Shown: positions 8,580-19,635, numbered from the stretch's first letter. The stretch is 64,000 bases of DNA from Pycnococcus provasolii (GCA_938743325.2 OW568870.1:434001-498000); one strand, 5' to 3'. Notes: generated from the letters alone by a model not told the origin. Translations and numbers: made by a program.

Positions 8580-11282
8580 TCAATAGATGTCAGCCTCCGC
8601 GCGCGACGACGTGCCCCACCCAGGAGCACTATTCGCAGGTGCGAAACCACGCACGCGGCCGCGACTTTCACTCGGCGCTATCGGAATGCGCTTAAATGTG
8701 GCGGTGGCAAAGCGTGCACGTTCATCAGGACTCAGTCCTTCCTTCCCAAACATAGGCAACGAATCTCCACCGCGGCGCGACGTGCTCTCACGCTCGATAG
8801 GCGGCGCACTTGGAGTTGCGGGAGATGCGGCAAATGTCTCGATCAGCGTCTCGTGACGATGTTCACCGCGAGGCGAGGTTGCCAAGTCGTCCGCGAATGT
8901 CCGCCGCGGTGGACGTGGCGGTGGGGGTGGTGCAGGCTCCTTACGGCGTGGTGAGATTGCTGGAGATGACGTGGCACTCGCACAATCAGCTTCAGCTGCT
9001 GCCGCGCGGCGCCTGTTGGCACGCACGCGCAGCTCCACCACGACGCATGCCACAACAAGCACGCCGCCAATGGCACCAGCCAAAACGATCACAAGCGTTC
9101 CAATGCCACCATTTGACGAGGCCGCCTTTGGAGCGGGCGCACCTGTGGACATGGCATCGACAGCTGGCACGATCGCCTTGAATGGCGCGGCAGTCGTCCG
9201 AGACGCCGTTCCTACCACCACCTTCACGCCAGTCATGCCAGCCTCCCGAAGCGCTGTCTCAATACTGCCATCCGTGACAGCATCAAGAATGCGCAGCTCC
9301 GTCGCTCTTGCGCTTTCCTCGGTGATCGTGGCAACCGTGAACGTCACCTCCACGTTCGTTTGCTGAAGGAGCCTCCGAGTTGACGATGACGAAGAACCGA
9401 CAATGCTGAGCACGACGACATCGCGTGTAGATGTACCCAGTGTATTCGCGACACCTGTGGCAAATGCGGCAACCTTGAAGTTCACAGTCGTGACGCCGCT
9501 CAGAAGCACGGAGGCTCGTGCAAGGAAGTTTTTGGGTGGAGCAGTGGTGCTTTCCGTCGCAGGCGATGCCGGGGGCGTGAATATTTGTGCCGCGCTTGTC
9601 GTTGATGTTGCAGAGGGAGTAGGGCTATCATTCACGGCCGTCATCGTCGTTGTCGTCGTGAGCGGTATCGCTGTAGTGGTGGCCAATGTTGTTGTCGAAA
9701 TGGCTGCATCGCCTGTAGTGGTGGTGGTCGTGACAGCGGCAGAGGTTGTAGTTGTTGTGGTCGTACTCGTTGTTCTTCTTCTTGTTGTTGTTGTGGTGGT
9801 GGTGGTGGTAGCGGGGGCAGCAGTAGTGACTGGTGGTGGTGGCGGACTTGGTGGCGGTGGGCTCGGCGCCCGTGGCGGCGATACTGGGCATGGCTCGACC
9901 CAAGTATATATGACTGTGAGGGTCAGGTCGTTGTTCGTCTCTCCAGGCCCGCCATTGTAGCTTTCTCCCACGACACGATCAGCATCCAGCACGAGTCGCA
10001 GCGTGTGGCGACCAACACGCGGTGTTTCTATGCCAACTAGTATGCCACTCTTGCCACGAGCGCAGCCGGTGTCTTCACAAGTAAAGTCGTGTCGCACCTC
10101 GCGCGTCTCGCCGGCACGGAGCACGGCACGATTCGCGTCCGAGGCAACCTCAACGCCGTCGTAGGTCAGGATGTTCCGATAGCCGGCTGGTGCATCCGTC
10201 GCGCCCTTGTTTGTCTCGGAGTACCGCACGTCGAATCCCATGCCATAGACGATTTCCGTCTCTTGGTTCAACTTCAGCGCACTCGTCTTCAGGTGTGTGC
10301 CATCAACGCACGCGGTGCCTCCCCATGGCACCATGACTCCTCCGATCTGTACGAGCGTTGAAACGACGTCTGGAACTGGCTGTGGCGGAGGTGGAGGGCT
10401 CGGCGGTGGAGGAGGGTTCATCACCGAGGGACACAACCCGCCGTTGAGCCACACGAATACGACGCTAACGCTAGCCTCCTGGTTCGCGCCATTCGTATCA
10501 TCCGCTGGACTGCTCAGGCGCACCGTCAGCTTGTGTCCCGCTTCCGTTGGCGCGACCGACCCGATGTGCACACCGTCTTTGGCACTTGCACACATAAGGC
10601 CAATGCACTTAAACTGCCGGCTGACTGTTCGCGCGTTCGAGACGCCGTACGAGAATCCTTCGCGATTGAAGGCTTCAATCACGACGTCGCCGTCCCAGAG
10701 CACTTCTGCGGCAAACTTCGAAGAGGCTGTGCCGCTGGCAAGCGTCTCTGTCCACGCGATGTCGAAGCCACGAGGCGGTTGCGATTCCACCTCTCCGCTC
10801 GATCCTCCGGTTGCCGCCATCTTGATGTCAGACTCCGCGAGACAGACAATGCCGCCGTTCGTGGCCGCCTTACCAGCGACAGTCGTGATAGCGACGCCGA
10901 CGTCAGTTGGAGGTGGTGGCGGACTTGGGTTTGGTGGTGGGCTCGGAGGCGGCGGGCTTGACGGAGGCGGCGGATTTGGTGGAGGCGGGCTCGGCATGTT
11001 TGGCGGTGGACTGCACGCGCACGCCAACTCTCCTAGCTGCACAAGCCTCCTTCTTGCGCCCCAGTTTCCTCCAAATTGTCTCGGCGGACTCGGCGGACTC
11101 GGCGGTGGGTTTGGCGGAGGAGGTGGTGAAGGACTCGGTGGTGGCGGACTCGGCGGTGGCGGGCTTGGTGGTGGCGGCGAGCACACGCAGAGTTGGTCGA
11201 GAACTTGGGCGGAAGCCAGCTTCGTCGTCGCCACACATGCGAAGAGCAGCAGTAGTTTTGTGATTGTCTTCAGCATGAACAT
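8580..11282 (-). CDS. pherophorin-like Ser-Pro-rich type I membrane glycoprotein
   Basis: From the ATG at 11280-11282 the product is 900 residues, starting with a signal peptide (MFMLKTITKLLLLFACVATT, cleavage near ASA-Q). SPPPP tracts at about 35-60 and 85-125 are hydroxyproline-glycoprotein spacers as in volvocine pherophorins. Two related extracellular modules follow (about 129-275 and 304-463), separated by another SPPPP linker and each with paired cysteines such as CEDTGC. Next come a mucin-like Thr tract (about 484-560) and a module at about 584-697 with the R-R-L-L-Q-Q motif often seen in algal surface proteins, perhaps SEA-like. A membrane span follows (about 729-755), then a Pro/Ser-rich cytoplasmic tail. 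This predicts a cell-surface adhesion or wall-linking protein. The function is inferred from architecture only. Confidence 0.8.
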   Translation of the reverse strand: MFMLKTITKLLLLFACVATTKLASAQVLDQLCVCSPPPPSPPPPSPPPPSPSPPPPPNPPPSPPSPPRQFGGNWGARRRLVQLGELACACSPPPNMPSPPPPNPPPPSSPPPPSPPPNPSPPPPPTDVGVAITTVAGKAATNGGIVCLAESDIKMAATGGSSGEVESQPPRGFDIAWTETLASGTASSKFAAEVLWDGDVVIEAFNREGFSYGVSNARTVSRQFKCIGLMCASAKDGVHIGSVAPTEAGHKLTVRLSSPADDTNGANQEASVSVVFVWLNGGLCPSVMNPPPPPSPPPPPQPVPDVVSTLVQIGGVMVPWGGTACVDGTHLKTSALKLNQETEIVYGMGFDVRYSETNKGATDAPAGYRNILTYDGVEVASDANRAVLRAGETREVRHDFTCEDTGCARGKSGILVGIETPRVGRHTLRLVLDADRVVGESYNGGPGETNNDLTLTVIYTWVEPCPVSPPRAPSPPPPSPPPPPVTTAAPATTTTTTTTTRRRTTSTTTTTTTSAAVTTTTTTGDAAISTTTLATTTAIPLTTTTTMTAVNDSPTPSATSTTSAAQIFTPPASPATESTTAPPKNFLARASVLLSGVTTVNFKVAAFATGVANTLGTSTRDVVVLSIVGSSSSSTRRLLQQTNVEVTFTVATITEESARATELRILDAVTDGSIETALREAGMTGVKVVVGTASRTTAAPFKAIVPAVDAMSTGAPAPKAASSNGGIGTLVIVLAGAIGGVLVVACVVVELRVRANRRRAAAAEADCASATSSPAISPRRKEPAPPPPPRPPRRTFADDLATSPRGEHRHETLIETFAASPATPSAPPIERESTSRRGGDSLPMFGKEGLSPDERARFATATFKRIPIAPSESRGRVRGFAPANSAPGWGTSSRAEADIY

Positions 11283-12741
11283 GAGTGATGGACAAGTTTT
11301 TGTTCTGTGGCGTGTTGTTCGCGGAATATGAACGAAGGCGTCTGCTGGCAAAATAAAGTCAAGACGAAGATTCAGAGTGAGAATGCTCTTCCGGTGGAGA
11401 TGTCGTCTTCTCTCTAGGCAGAGGTACGCACCGTTGAACAAGTTGTTGTTGTCCGCCACGTGGTGTTTCTTGGGCAGAACAAGAAGAAGAACAAGAACCA
11501 GACTTGTGCCGATATCTGGCCTGATGTGTGGCTGATATGATATATCAGCAGAAATATCAGAATATCAGCCAGCCACCTGATGGATACCACAAGGAAAAGG
11601 AAATAACAGCCGCCTGAAGAAAGCGGCCTGATACAGAGCTATGCACGCACGCACGCACAGCACACGAGACACGAGGACGGCACAAGCACTGTAAGCTAAC
11701 TCTCCACCCGTGCGACCTCTTGGCGTGGCTGACGCCCTTAAGCTTAAGCTTATTAACGAAGGTAAGGCGCAGATCGTGTGACGTTCCTTCACTTTCCTGA
11801 TGACTTGTGTTTGACTTTTCCACAGTGAAGTTCACGGACGGAATCCTCTTGTGTTTCCCTTCACTTCACTACGATAATGGAATCACGGCGTACTTCTTCG
11901 TTTTTGTTTTCGCCTCCTGGGACACCTTCCTGGCACTGGCAGAGGCTGTCTGGCCGAGCTCTCGCTGCCATGGACTTTTACTGTACCCGGTACGATGCAA
12001 GACACCTCTGCAAGACTTTTGTCAAGAGTTGCAAGGACCTGTTGGCTGTTCGGCTGTTGGCCTGTTGCAAGGCGTGGTCAAGTCAACTGGTGAAGAAAGG
12101 TGGTCAAGAGGAGGTGGTCAAGACTCAAGAGGAGGAGGAGGAGGAAGGTGCCGACCACCACCGTCATCCTCGAGAATTACTGTAAAGGTACACACAGACG
12201 TCTTCTTCTTCTTGCTCTCGAAAGACTCGAAAGCCACTCGAAGAACGAACTTCGCACGCGGAGACACGTTGCGTCATCTCGGCAGGCGACGCGCACACGC
12301 TGCGCCGTGCGCGCATAAAAGCAAGATGAAAGGTTGGTAAAAGTTTACCAACCTATCGTAGTGGTAGTCGAGCTACCTTAGCAAGTCGGCAGGTGCCACT
12401 CAGTCACTCACGGCCACACAGCCTCACAGGTTTCAGAGGTTTGTACTGGTTACTCTGGTAATAAATTGCACCATGGTGGTCCTGCACAGTGGGAAAAACC
12501 GTGAAGTAAAGAGCAACCTCACCATCCTCATGCAAGGTGGTCATGCAAGGCAGCCGTTCCCACACAGGTCATGTTGTCATCCCGCACGTCACATCAAGCC
12601 TTTGGTACTACTTGTGAGAGGTCAAGGTTGCGTTTGGTCAACGCCACGGTCTCGCAATCATTAGACGAAATTTCGGTCGTTGCCAGGATCAGGGATGAAT
12701 GTCCGTGCTGCTTTATTACTACTCTGTATCTGTAAGATAAG
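11283..12741. other. 1.46-kb intergenic region, no confident gene
   Basis: No frame gives a family-like protein, and the frames present are simple-sequence translations. Structured DNA is present: ATATCA words at about 11536-11566, the palindrome CTTAAGCTTAAG at 11737-11748, GGTGGTCAAGA-type direct repeats at about 12098-12135, and an 11-bp inverted repeat with two-base spacer at 12331-12354. The promoter and leader of the cyclic-nucleotide-binding gene presumably lie at its right end. Confidence 0.4.
12331..12354. repeat. perfect 11-bp inverted repeat around GTAAA-AG-TTTAC
   Basis: Arms AGGTTGGTAAA and TTTACCAACCT are exact reverse complements separated by AG. The inner GTAAA/TTTAC core recurs in at least four other gene-free gaps of this window, so this is the longest member of a small family. 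Confidence 0.75.
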
Positions 12742-15700
12742 ATGAGGTGGTGGTGGCCGTTCTCACGTGGTGGTGGCCGTCGTCGTGCTTCCGCCTCCGC
12801 CTCCACCTCCAATAACGGCTATGACTTGACGCCTCCAGGCTCGGCGGACTCACTGGCGGCCTTTGGAATTGCCGACTCCTCTGTTGCGGCTGTCGAAGCG
12901 AAACTCGCGTTCCTCAAAAAGTGCAAGCTTATCGTTGATGTGCTCGCCGACGGTACCGTCGGCGACCTGGAAGCGGAACTAAGACACATGGCGACGCACA
13001 TGCGCGCCGTCGAAATGCCGGAAGGACGCGTTTTCGCGGACACAAGGAAGTTCATGGACTTGCAGAGCCTGTACCTAGTCGTGGGAGGTGTCGTAGAAGT
13101 CTTCGCGCCTGACGAAAACAACGGGGACGCAGTTACACTCATCGGCGTCGTCGTGCAAGGCCAGGTCGTAGGTCTACTGCGCGAACTCTATCAGCTGCCC
13201 GCCGGCGCGTACGCAAAAGTCAAGCACGGCGAGGCTATCCCGCCGAGTCTTGTGAGGCCAATCACGGAAGTCAACGCCTGGCTGAAGTCAGCCGCCGCTG
13301 CAGAGGTGCAGAAGGAAGCAGCGACCAGCAGATGGGGTGGTTGGATGGCCAAAGTGCTCAGAAGACGACGCGGGCGCGACGACGTCGACTCGTCGACAGG
13401 TGCGACAGGTGCGACAGGTGCGACACTGGCCATCGCGCCAACCGAGGAGGCTGTGTCAAATCTACGCGGAGAGCTCAACGATGCACCGACTCGTGGGAAT
13501 GCAGTCTTGTACGAAATTCCGCCCAGCTTGCTAGAAAGAAGCCGTCTTTCCGAAAAGCTTCGAGCGAGACAAGTCACGATTGAAGACCTGCTGTCATTCG
13601 TACCTCTTCTCAAGAGTCTCACAGAGGCGCAGCGCAGGCTACTCTGCGACTGCTTCGAGCGAGTCGTCGTGCCGCCAGACAAGGCAATTTCATCCAAAGC
13701 CGCAGATAGCGACGACGATGGCGACGATGATCTCAGCGACGACGACGATGGCGACATAATGGATGCAATTGACGAATTAGCGTCAAGCCGAGGAGGAAGC
13801 ACAACTCGTAGAAGTGGCAGTCGGAAGACGAATGCTACGAACTTATTTGATGAAGAGGTGCGCCCGCGCCGCGAGCAGCGTGCGGCGCTAGCGGCTGTGG
13901 CGGCTGATAGACGGCACTACAGGCGTTGGCGTGGCCTTGTCGTGCGCCAGGGCGAGGATGGTGACGCCTTCTATGTCGTCGTTTCTGGTCGGCTCGTTGC
14001 CCTGCTGGAGACGGATGCTGGCGCGGTTGATGCAGCCGCCATTGGGGACGTGCTTGACGACGAAGGGCGTGTTGTTCCACGATCGTTCGGCTTCGAGGTG
14101 GCGCAGTATAGTCGCGGTGGATACTTTGGTGAGCTAGCTTTGCTTACGGGTGAGCCACGAAAGGCGACGGTGAAGAATGCAAGTGGAGATGAACCTGCGG
14201 TTCTCATGCGATGCACAGCTGCAGATTTTGAGCGCAAGGTACTGTGCATGCCCGGCGTGCGCAATGCGCTGGAGGCGACGATGGCCTCTGTTGCGGCATT
14301 CAATCGCATGCGTGCGGAGGAACGGAATCGCGAGGACGAAATGATGAAGCGCAAACACATCGAGGACGTCATTAACATGACTGGAAGTCCCATGATTGGA
14401 CAGTCGCCGTCGCCGTCGCCGTCGCCTTCACCCACGAAGCGCTTCGGTGAAGGGTTGTCACCGGCAATAACGGAACGGACGGGCATGGCAACCCCATCGA
14501 GCGCCGCGTCGCCACATAGTATGGGCACATTGCTCACGCCAGCTCTAAGCGGACGGCCAAGCTACATGCGTCGCGTAGCTCCCGACACCGAGGAGCTACG
14601 TGGCCTCGACGAGCTTCGTCCGCCAAAAGGTGAGCAGCGCATTAAGAAGCTCGTAAGCATTCTTCAATGCACGCTTGCACTCGAGGGTCTGAAAGTGCAC
14701 GAAGGTGCGCCCGTTACTTTTTTGCCTTGTTTTCACTTTCCATTTCTGTCTGCAACTCACTCTTTTTCTCGACCACCCCAACTCCCTTAGTCCGCCGCGT
14801 GGTGAGACAGGAGCTCGTGCTTAGCCTGCTGCGCCCAGGCGAGGTGCTATTCACGGAGGACGATCCAGGACATGCTATGTTCATTGTTGAGGCGGGCACA
14901 CTCGTTGTGAGGCGCCATGCAACCGCGAACCCGAATCTACATGGCACTGTTGGCGCATACAGTCCGCCTGGAAGCCGTCATGTGAGCCCAAAGAAGACGG
15001 TGCGTTTACGACGGGGAACGCTTGCTCAGTCAGTCTCGCACCGTTCGGGACAGAGCAGTCCGATGGACACGACTCGCCAGACGTGGGCAATGAAATCTCC
15101 CATCCCCAATCTACCTGGCACTGCCGACAGCGACGATGGCATGAGTGCGGTGGCGACTCAGCGCATGGGCATGACGGGGAGAGGAGGGACGACAATGAGG
15201 CAGCAGCGCCTTCTACTCGACTGGGGTGCCGGTCGCGAGGGTGATCTAGAGGATGGGGATGAATATCAGCATTTCATCCACGGCAGCTCGACGTATTCCC
15301 TAGGGCCGTGCGACGTGCTTGGCGACTGCCAGGTGACCTTTGACATTCCATTTCGCTCGACCGCTGCCGCGGGTGAAAATGGGTGCAAGCTCTGGATGCT
15401 AAGCCGTCAGGCGGTGGAGATGGCGAATGGCGGCCGTGACCAGCGTGGCAAGGTCATTGACCGAACTTTCCTAGGATCGGGATGCTTCTCGGGCGAACTT
15501 CCGCTCGTCAACCAGTTTGTTGATCGTGTGGAGATGCATGCACGGTGGATTGGCGCTCGATTTCGTAAGAATGATCCAAAGGATAGTTGGCTTGGCAACG
15601 ATGATCGCTTGAAGCACATTCTCTTTGACAACGACCTCATGTTCGAAGGAAGCCTGTTTCAGAAGGCGATGTGGCGGAGCGGTCCACTTCAGATGCGCCT

Positions 15701-15827
15701 GCGCCCTGGTTTTATCAGCAATTTCTTCTTCCCAGAGGATTTGCAGTCTCGCCAAGTGTTTGCGATTGAAGGTCGATTGGTGGACCGGCGATCTTCGATT
15801 CCGATGATGATGATGCTGCAATCCTGA
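12742..15827 (+). CDS. multi-domain cyclic-nucleotide-binding-like protein, two exons
   Basis: The exons are 12742-14704 and 14791-15827. The 86-nt intron (GTGCGC...TTAG) splits a Val codon and restores one 999-residue frame. Three cyclic-nucleotide-binding-like modules are visible. The first is degenerate, about 65-150. The second, about 285-480, is interrupted by an acidic insert (SDDDGDDDLSDDDDGD) and ends with a good phosphate-binding cassette, YFGELALLTGEPRKATV. The third starts LVLSLLRPGEVLFTEDDPG (about 661-679) and is split by some 190 Ser/Thr-rich residues before SGCFSGELPL. No kinase, channel or GEF domain is seen, so it resembles a PKA-regulatory-subunit or scaffold-type sensor. 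The second site keeps the FGE and P-R-x-A-T core, so it may bind cNMP; the others may not. Confidence 0.72.
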
Positions 15828-16645
15828 CTGGTATTGATAAGGACGGGAGACGTCACGTTTTCCAACATGTATATGCGTATGTAAACTGTACTTAAAAGTT
15901 GTTCAGAGGTGCACATAACTTTGAGCACGACAAGTCGCGATTGCCCCGAGGTCACACTCCTGTCACACACTACATAACTTACGTACAGTAGTCTAAGTTA
16001 CCATATAAAAGGGAGGGAAGATAGTACGAGTAGCCCTAACCCTAACCCTAACCCTATCCTTCATCCTTTCACACACCATTGAACAGGACCATTGAACGGT
16101 CGATCGAACGAAGACGAAGAGACCACGAACCACACCAAGAGACCACGACGAGCAGAAGATCGATGCGACGAGCCCAAACAGAGGCAAAAACGAGTTGCCT
16201 GGCGAGGCTTAGGAGTTCGGACCAACCCAATCGAGCCCTGGCAACAACTGGGACGAATCCAACCACTCCCACCACTCCCACCACTCCACCACTCCCACCA
16301 CACCAACCCGTCCTCCTGGCGAGTCGGCCTGGGGACGAATGGGAGGGTCTTCCCAGAGTGGTGTTCCTCCAGCCCCACCTAGGAAGGGGGGTCTTGTTGC
16401 GCTTGGTTTTCCCACCGTCCCAGGACGAGGACGAGGTGTTGACGAGGAGTACAGGGACCGCCAAGAATAAGATGCCCATTTCTTTCCCCCTTTCTTACGC
16501 CGGCTCTCGTACGCCTCCTCCCTCTCGAGCTCAGCTCTCAGCCCTCTCTGTTCTCTCCCCCGCTGGCCGCTGGTCTCGTTTCCGGCCTCCTCCAAGGGGG
16601 GGCCATTAACAGCACCTTAAGGGCCAGCACCAGCTTTGGCGAACC
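15828..16645. other. intergenic and leader region before the DRC5-like gene
   Basis: No gene is supported. There is a CCCTAA tract at 16033-16056, a CCACCACTCC-type simple repeat at about 16260-16305, and a CT-rich run at about 16490-16590 before CACCTTAAGG and the ATG at 16646. The long frames across it on both strands are low-complexity translations. Confidence 0.4.
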
Positions 16646-17974
16646 ATGTCCACGCCAGGTTTAGGTGACTCCGGCGCCTTAGCGTTCGACGCCGCACTCA
16701 CAACCGAGCAGCTGCGAGCACAAGCGCGCTCCGCGACGCCTTCTTCTGGAGCGCCCAAAGTCTTAACGGGCGTGCCCTACATCGTCCCGCTCAAAGAGCA
16801 ATGCGTGCAGGTGATTGCCGACAACTTCGAGGCAAACCCCACGTTCGGTGCTCTGCCGCCGCTGTACGTCAAGAAAATCATCGACTTGCTGCCGCTCGAC
16901 TTGCCCCTCGAGCTCGTTGGCACACTTATCGAAGACGAAAGCTACTGGGAGAGGCGAAGCAACGCAAGGTGGCGCAACTGCGACTGCACGCCGCACGGAT
17001 GCTCGTGGAAGCAGCTGTACTTCGAGCGAAACCTCGAGCACGCGCTCGAGCGCTTCGACCCGGCAACCAGCGACGCAGAGGGACTGCAACGCATGCTTGT
17101 ATTCAGCAAGCGGTTCGTCAGTTCCATCAGACTGCAGCAGCTGCCGAGCCACCTCGACCTCCACGTTATCTTCGACGTTATGGCAACCAGCCTCACCTGC
17201 CTCGGCCTCACGTACGGCATGCGCAACGTGGGCATGGACTACGACCGCTCGCTGTTCGGCATGAAGCTGTCCGACTGCCGAAGCCTGGCGAAGTGCCTCG
17301 AGCGAACGGAGACTCTCACGTACCTGGACCTGCGCAGCAACATGCTCGACGACGACCGCGTGCGGATGGTCGCTTCTGGCCTCGTCGACAACCTGTCCGT
17401 CACGCACCTCGACCTCAGTCACAACCGCATAGCGGACCGAGGCGTGCGCGCCATTGCAAAGCTGCTCGACTCGAGGAGTGTGCTTACAAGCCTGAACCTC
17501 TCTGACAACGCCATACACACGGAGGGAGGGCGCGCGCTCGCACGAGCACTTCGCAGCAACGTCGCCCTGCTTGACCTTCGGTTGCGCTTGAACCGCCTTG
17601 GCGATGAGGGCGGGCGCGCAATTTTGGACGTGCTTAAGGTGAACCAGAACCTCGTGCGGCTTAACCTTGCAGCGAATAGCATGGGCGCGGTGAGTGCATC
17701 AAGCCTCGCAGCTATGCTTCGCGAGAACGGAAGCCTACGGGAAATTGTGCTAACGAGCAACGACCTCGGCGTGGCGGGCGAGGAGGTGTGCCGGGACATT
17801 CGCGACGCGGTGGAGGAGAGCAAGTCGCTCGAGGTGCTGGACGTGCGAAGCTGCAATCTTGGCTTGGAGGTCGAGGCTGCCATAACAGAGACATTGCACG
17901 CACGCGTCGACTCTCAGGAGATGGCAAACATCGTCAAGGATGCGAGGGGTCGGGCGACAGCGTCCGGCGCGTGA
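16646..17974 (+). CDS. DRC5: DRC5/TCTE1-like leucine-rich repeat protein
   Basis: The 442-residue protein starts with a non-repeat region containing EDESYWERRSNARW (about 92-105) and SWKQLYFERNLE, which match the TCTE1/DRC5 family pattern of a charged E-D-x-x-Y-W followed by W-K-x-x-F-F-E-R. Leucine-rich repeats of the ribonuclease-inhibitor type fill about 200-420, for example LTYLDLRSNMLDD, VTHLDLSHNRIAD and LTSLNLSDNAIH. In Chlamydomonas and animals DRC5 is a subunit of the nexin-dynein regulatory complex of motile cilia. Presence here suggests that the organism makes, or recently made, a motile flagellum. A generic RNI-type LRR protein is the alternative, but the N-terminal match makes DRC5 the better call. 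Confidence 0.8.
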   Translation: MSTPGLGDSGALAFDAALTTEQLRAQARSATPSSGAPKVLTGVPYIVPLKEQCVQVIADNFEANPTFGALPPLYVKKIIDLLPLDLPLELVGTLIEDESYWERRSNARWRNCDCTPHGCSWKQLYFERNLEHALERFDPATSDAEGLQRMLVFSKRFVSSIRLQQLPSHLDLHVIFDVMATSLTCLGLTYGMRNVGMDYDRSLFGMKLSDCRSLAKCLERTETLTYLDLRSNMLDDDRVRMVASGLVDNLSVTHLDLSHNRIADRGVRAIAKLLDSRSVLTSLNLSDNAIHTEGGRALARALRSNVALLDLRLRLNRLGDEGGRAILDVLKVNQNLVRLNLAANSMGAVSASSLAAMLRENGSLREIVLTSNDLGVAGEEVCRDIRDAVEESKSLEVLDVRSCNLGLEVEAAITETLHARVDSQEMANIVKDARGRATASGA

Positions 17975-18309
17975 TTGCTTTTTATTCCGTGAGTAATTCA
18001 TCCACCCGTAATTTTATGAAGAAAAAAGTAGTAGTAAACGCAAACCTTGAGTCATCGTGTTGATGCACGGTTGGTGGAGATGGCGACGATAACAGCGACA
18101 ACAAGCGCAAGTGGAGCTCTACGCTAGCGAAATGCGGTCTAAGGTTGCTTCGAAACCAGCGTGATGTACAAAACCGCGCTGCTGAAAGGGCTGAATGGTG
18201 TGAATGTGAATGGTGTGAATGTGAATGGTGTGAAGGGACGACTGTTGGACAAAGTGAAGTGCACTACATTAGTCTACTGAATGAGGCATCTCAGGAAAAA
18301 AGTATTATG
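17975..18309. other. intergenic between convergent genes with a 15-bp tandem repeat
   Basis: Positions about 18194-18235 hold tandem copies of a 15-base unit (GAATGGTGTGAATGT), just under three units. The rest is 3' flank of the DRC5-like gene and of the minus-strand PEX3 gene. No gene is seen. Confidence 0.5.
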
Positions 18310-19635
18310 TTACAGGCTTGCAAAACATGCGCAGACGAGCGCATCCACCTCTCTGCACTCCGCCGCGTCGTCGTACCCGCCACCGGCGTGCACGAGACAC
18401 CGCGCGGGTGCCGCGGCTACGCTCGCGACAAGCTTCGCGAGAGGCATGGCGCCACCCGCCATGCTCATAATGACGGCATCCCCAGCGCTCGCCGTGAGCG
18501 GCGCGGCCGCGGCGCGCATGGCATCCGAAAAGAGCGGCGTTTCGAAGGCGCGTTGGCAGCGTGACTCCGCGGACCCCTCGGGCGGCGCCGGCGCCGACGC
18601 CGGCGGCGCTGATGTGGCAATATCGGCGTACGTCGGCGGCTTGCGCGTGGAGGTTGGCGGAAGCACATACGAGCGCCAGCCCCCACCTGCCATGACGCGC
18701 GCCTCGATGCCGGCGTGCACGCTGCCAAGCAGCGCGCGGAGGGTCGGCGCGTCGATCGGCGTATCGAGCGCGACGCCGCTGAGAGCCGCGCGTGCTGACT
18801 CGGTGGCCACTTGCATCATCTTCGACACGCCCACGTTCTGCAGGTGTGCCACAGCGTCGTCGAGGAACTTGCGGTCACACGTCGTGTCCACGGCGGTTCC
18901 GTTCCCTGCAGCAGCATGAAAGCCATCCTCGTCGTCGTCGTCGTCGTCTTCGTTGTCACCACCGTCGAGCAGGTTTGCCTGCAGAACCTCGTGCCTTCCA
19001 AGTGCCGCGAGCGTGGTACGTGTCAGCATCAAGGCGAGCGCGCCGAGCCAAGGGCTGGCAGCACACCGCGCGAAGCTGACGACGAGGAGTTCGTGCCAGA
19101 GCTCGCGTTTGCGCGCGCTCTGCTCGCTGCGCACAGCGTCCTGGTCGCGTGCTCCTTCCGCAGAGGCTGCGGAGGCTGCTTTTCGCATCGCCATGAGCTC
19201 GTTCGTGACAGGCGCAGTGTCCGCAACTTTCTCGACTTGCGCCCTCACGCGGTTGAGCGTGGATGGCAGTGCGGTGGTCGCCGCGACGCGCATCGCCGCC
19301 TGAAATCTCGACGACACCGCGACGTCCAAGTTCGCTTCTTCTGAGTTGTTTCCCCCTGACGCGTCGTTGCTTGGTAAATTTTCCCCTAACAAGGCTGAGT
19401 GTGCCTTATCTGCCCCCGAAGACGCCGCTTGAGAGGACGCCGCCGCCGACGCCGCGAGTTCTTCTTGCAGGATGAGCGGGGAGACGTACCCGTCGTGCGG
19501 GTCGTAGGACGTGTAAAGGCGGTAGAGGGCGTAGATCCCTACTCCTGATGCTGATAGTGCGGCTGCATACTGAACGAACATGGATGTTGACGACGACCAC
19601 TGCCATGGACGACCAGGACGAGGAGCGGGCGCCAT
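18310..19635 (-). CDS. PEX3: peroxin-3, peroxisomal membrane biogenesis factor
   Basis: From the ATG at 19633-19635 the product has 441 residues. An N-terminal membrane anchor (about 21-41, YAAALSASGVGIYALYRLY) leads into the family body. Family features are RFQAAMRVAATTALPSTLNR (110-129), corresponding to the conserved region where PEX3 begins its helical bundle, and KRELWHELLVVSFARC (176-191) followed by LTRTTLAALGRHE, which match the K-x-x-L-W-x-x-L-K-x-x-S-F-x-R and L-G-R-H motifs. PEX3 sits in the peroxisomal membrane and recruits PEX19 with membrane-protein cargo. Ala/Ser-rich and acidic insertions (DNEDDDDDDEDGF) enlarge it. An upstream ATG at 19710 would add 25 residues before the anchor and is less likely. 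Confidence 0.82.
   Translation of the reverse strand: MAPAPRPGRPWQWSSSTSMFVQYAAALSASGVGIYALYRLYTSYDPHDGYVSPLILQEELAASAAASSQAASSGADKAHSALLGENLPSNDASGGNNSEEANLDVAVSSRFQAAMRVAATTALPSTLNRVRAQVEKVADTAPVTNELMAMRKAASAASAEGARDQDAVRSEQSARKRELWHELLVVSFARCAASPWLGALALMLTRTTLAALGRHEVLQANLLDGGDNEDDDDDDEDGFHAAAGNGTAVDTTCDRKFLDDAVAHLQNVGVSKMMQVATESARAALSGVALDTPIDAPTLRALLGSVHAGIEARVMAGGGWRSYVLPPTSTRKPPTYADIATSAPPASAPAPPEGSAESRCQRAFETPLFSDAMRAAAAPLTASAGDAVIMSMAGGAMPLAKLVASVAAAPARCLVHAGGGYDDAAECREVDALVCACFASL

Noticed and set aside
9403-11331. Long plus-strand frames rich in Val or Gly
   Set aside because: They are antisense translations of the Thr and Ser-Pro tracts of the pherophorin-like gene; no signal beyond low complexity.
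11807-12340. 177-codon plus-strand frame in a gap
   Set aside because: The translation changes from mixed to Gly/Ser/Arg-rich simple sequence, overlaps other frames of equal length and shows no family motif.
18194-18235. Short direct repeats considered as a CRISPR array
   Set aside because: The units abut in tandem with no spacers, and the host is eukaryotic; it is a minisatellite.
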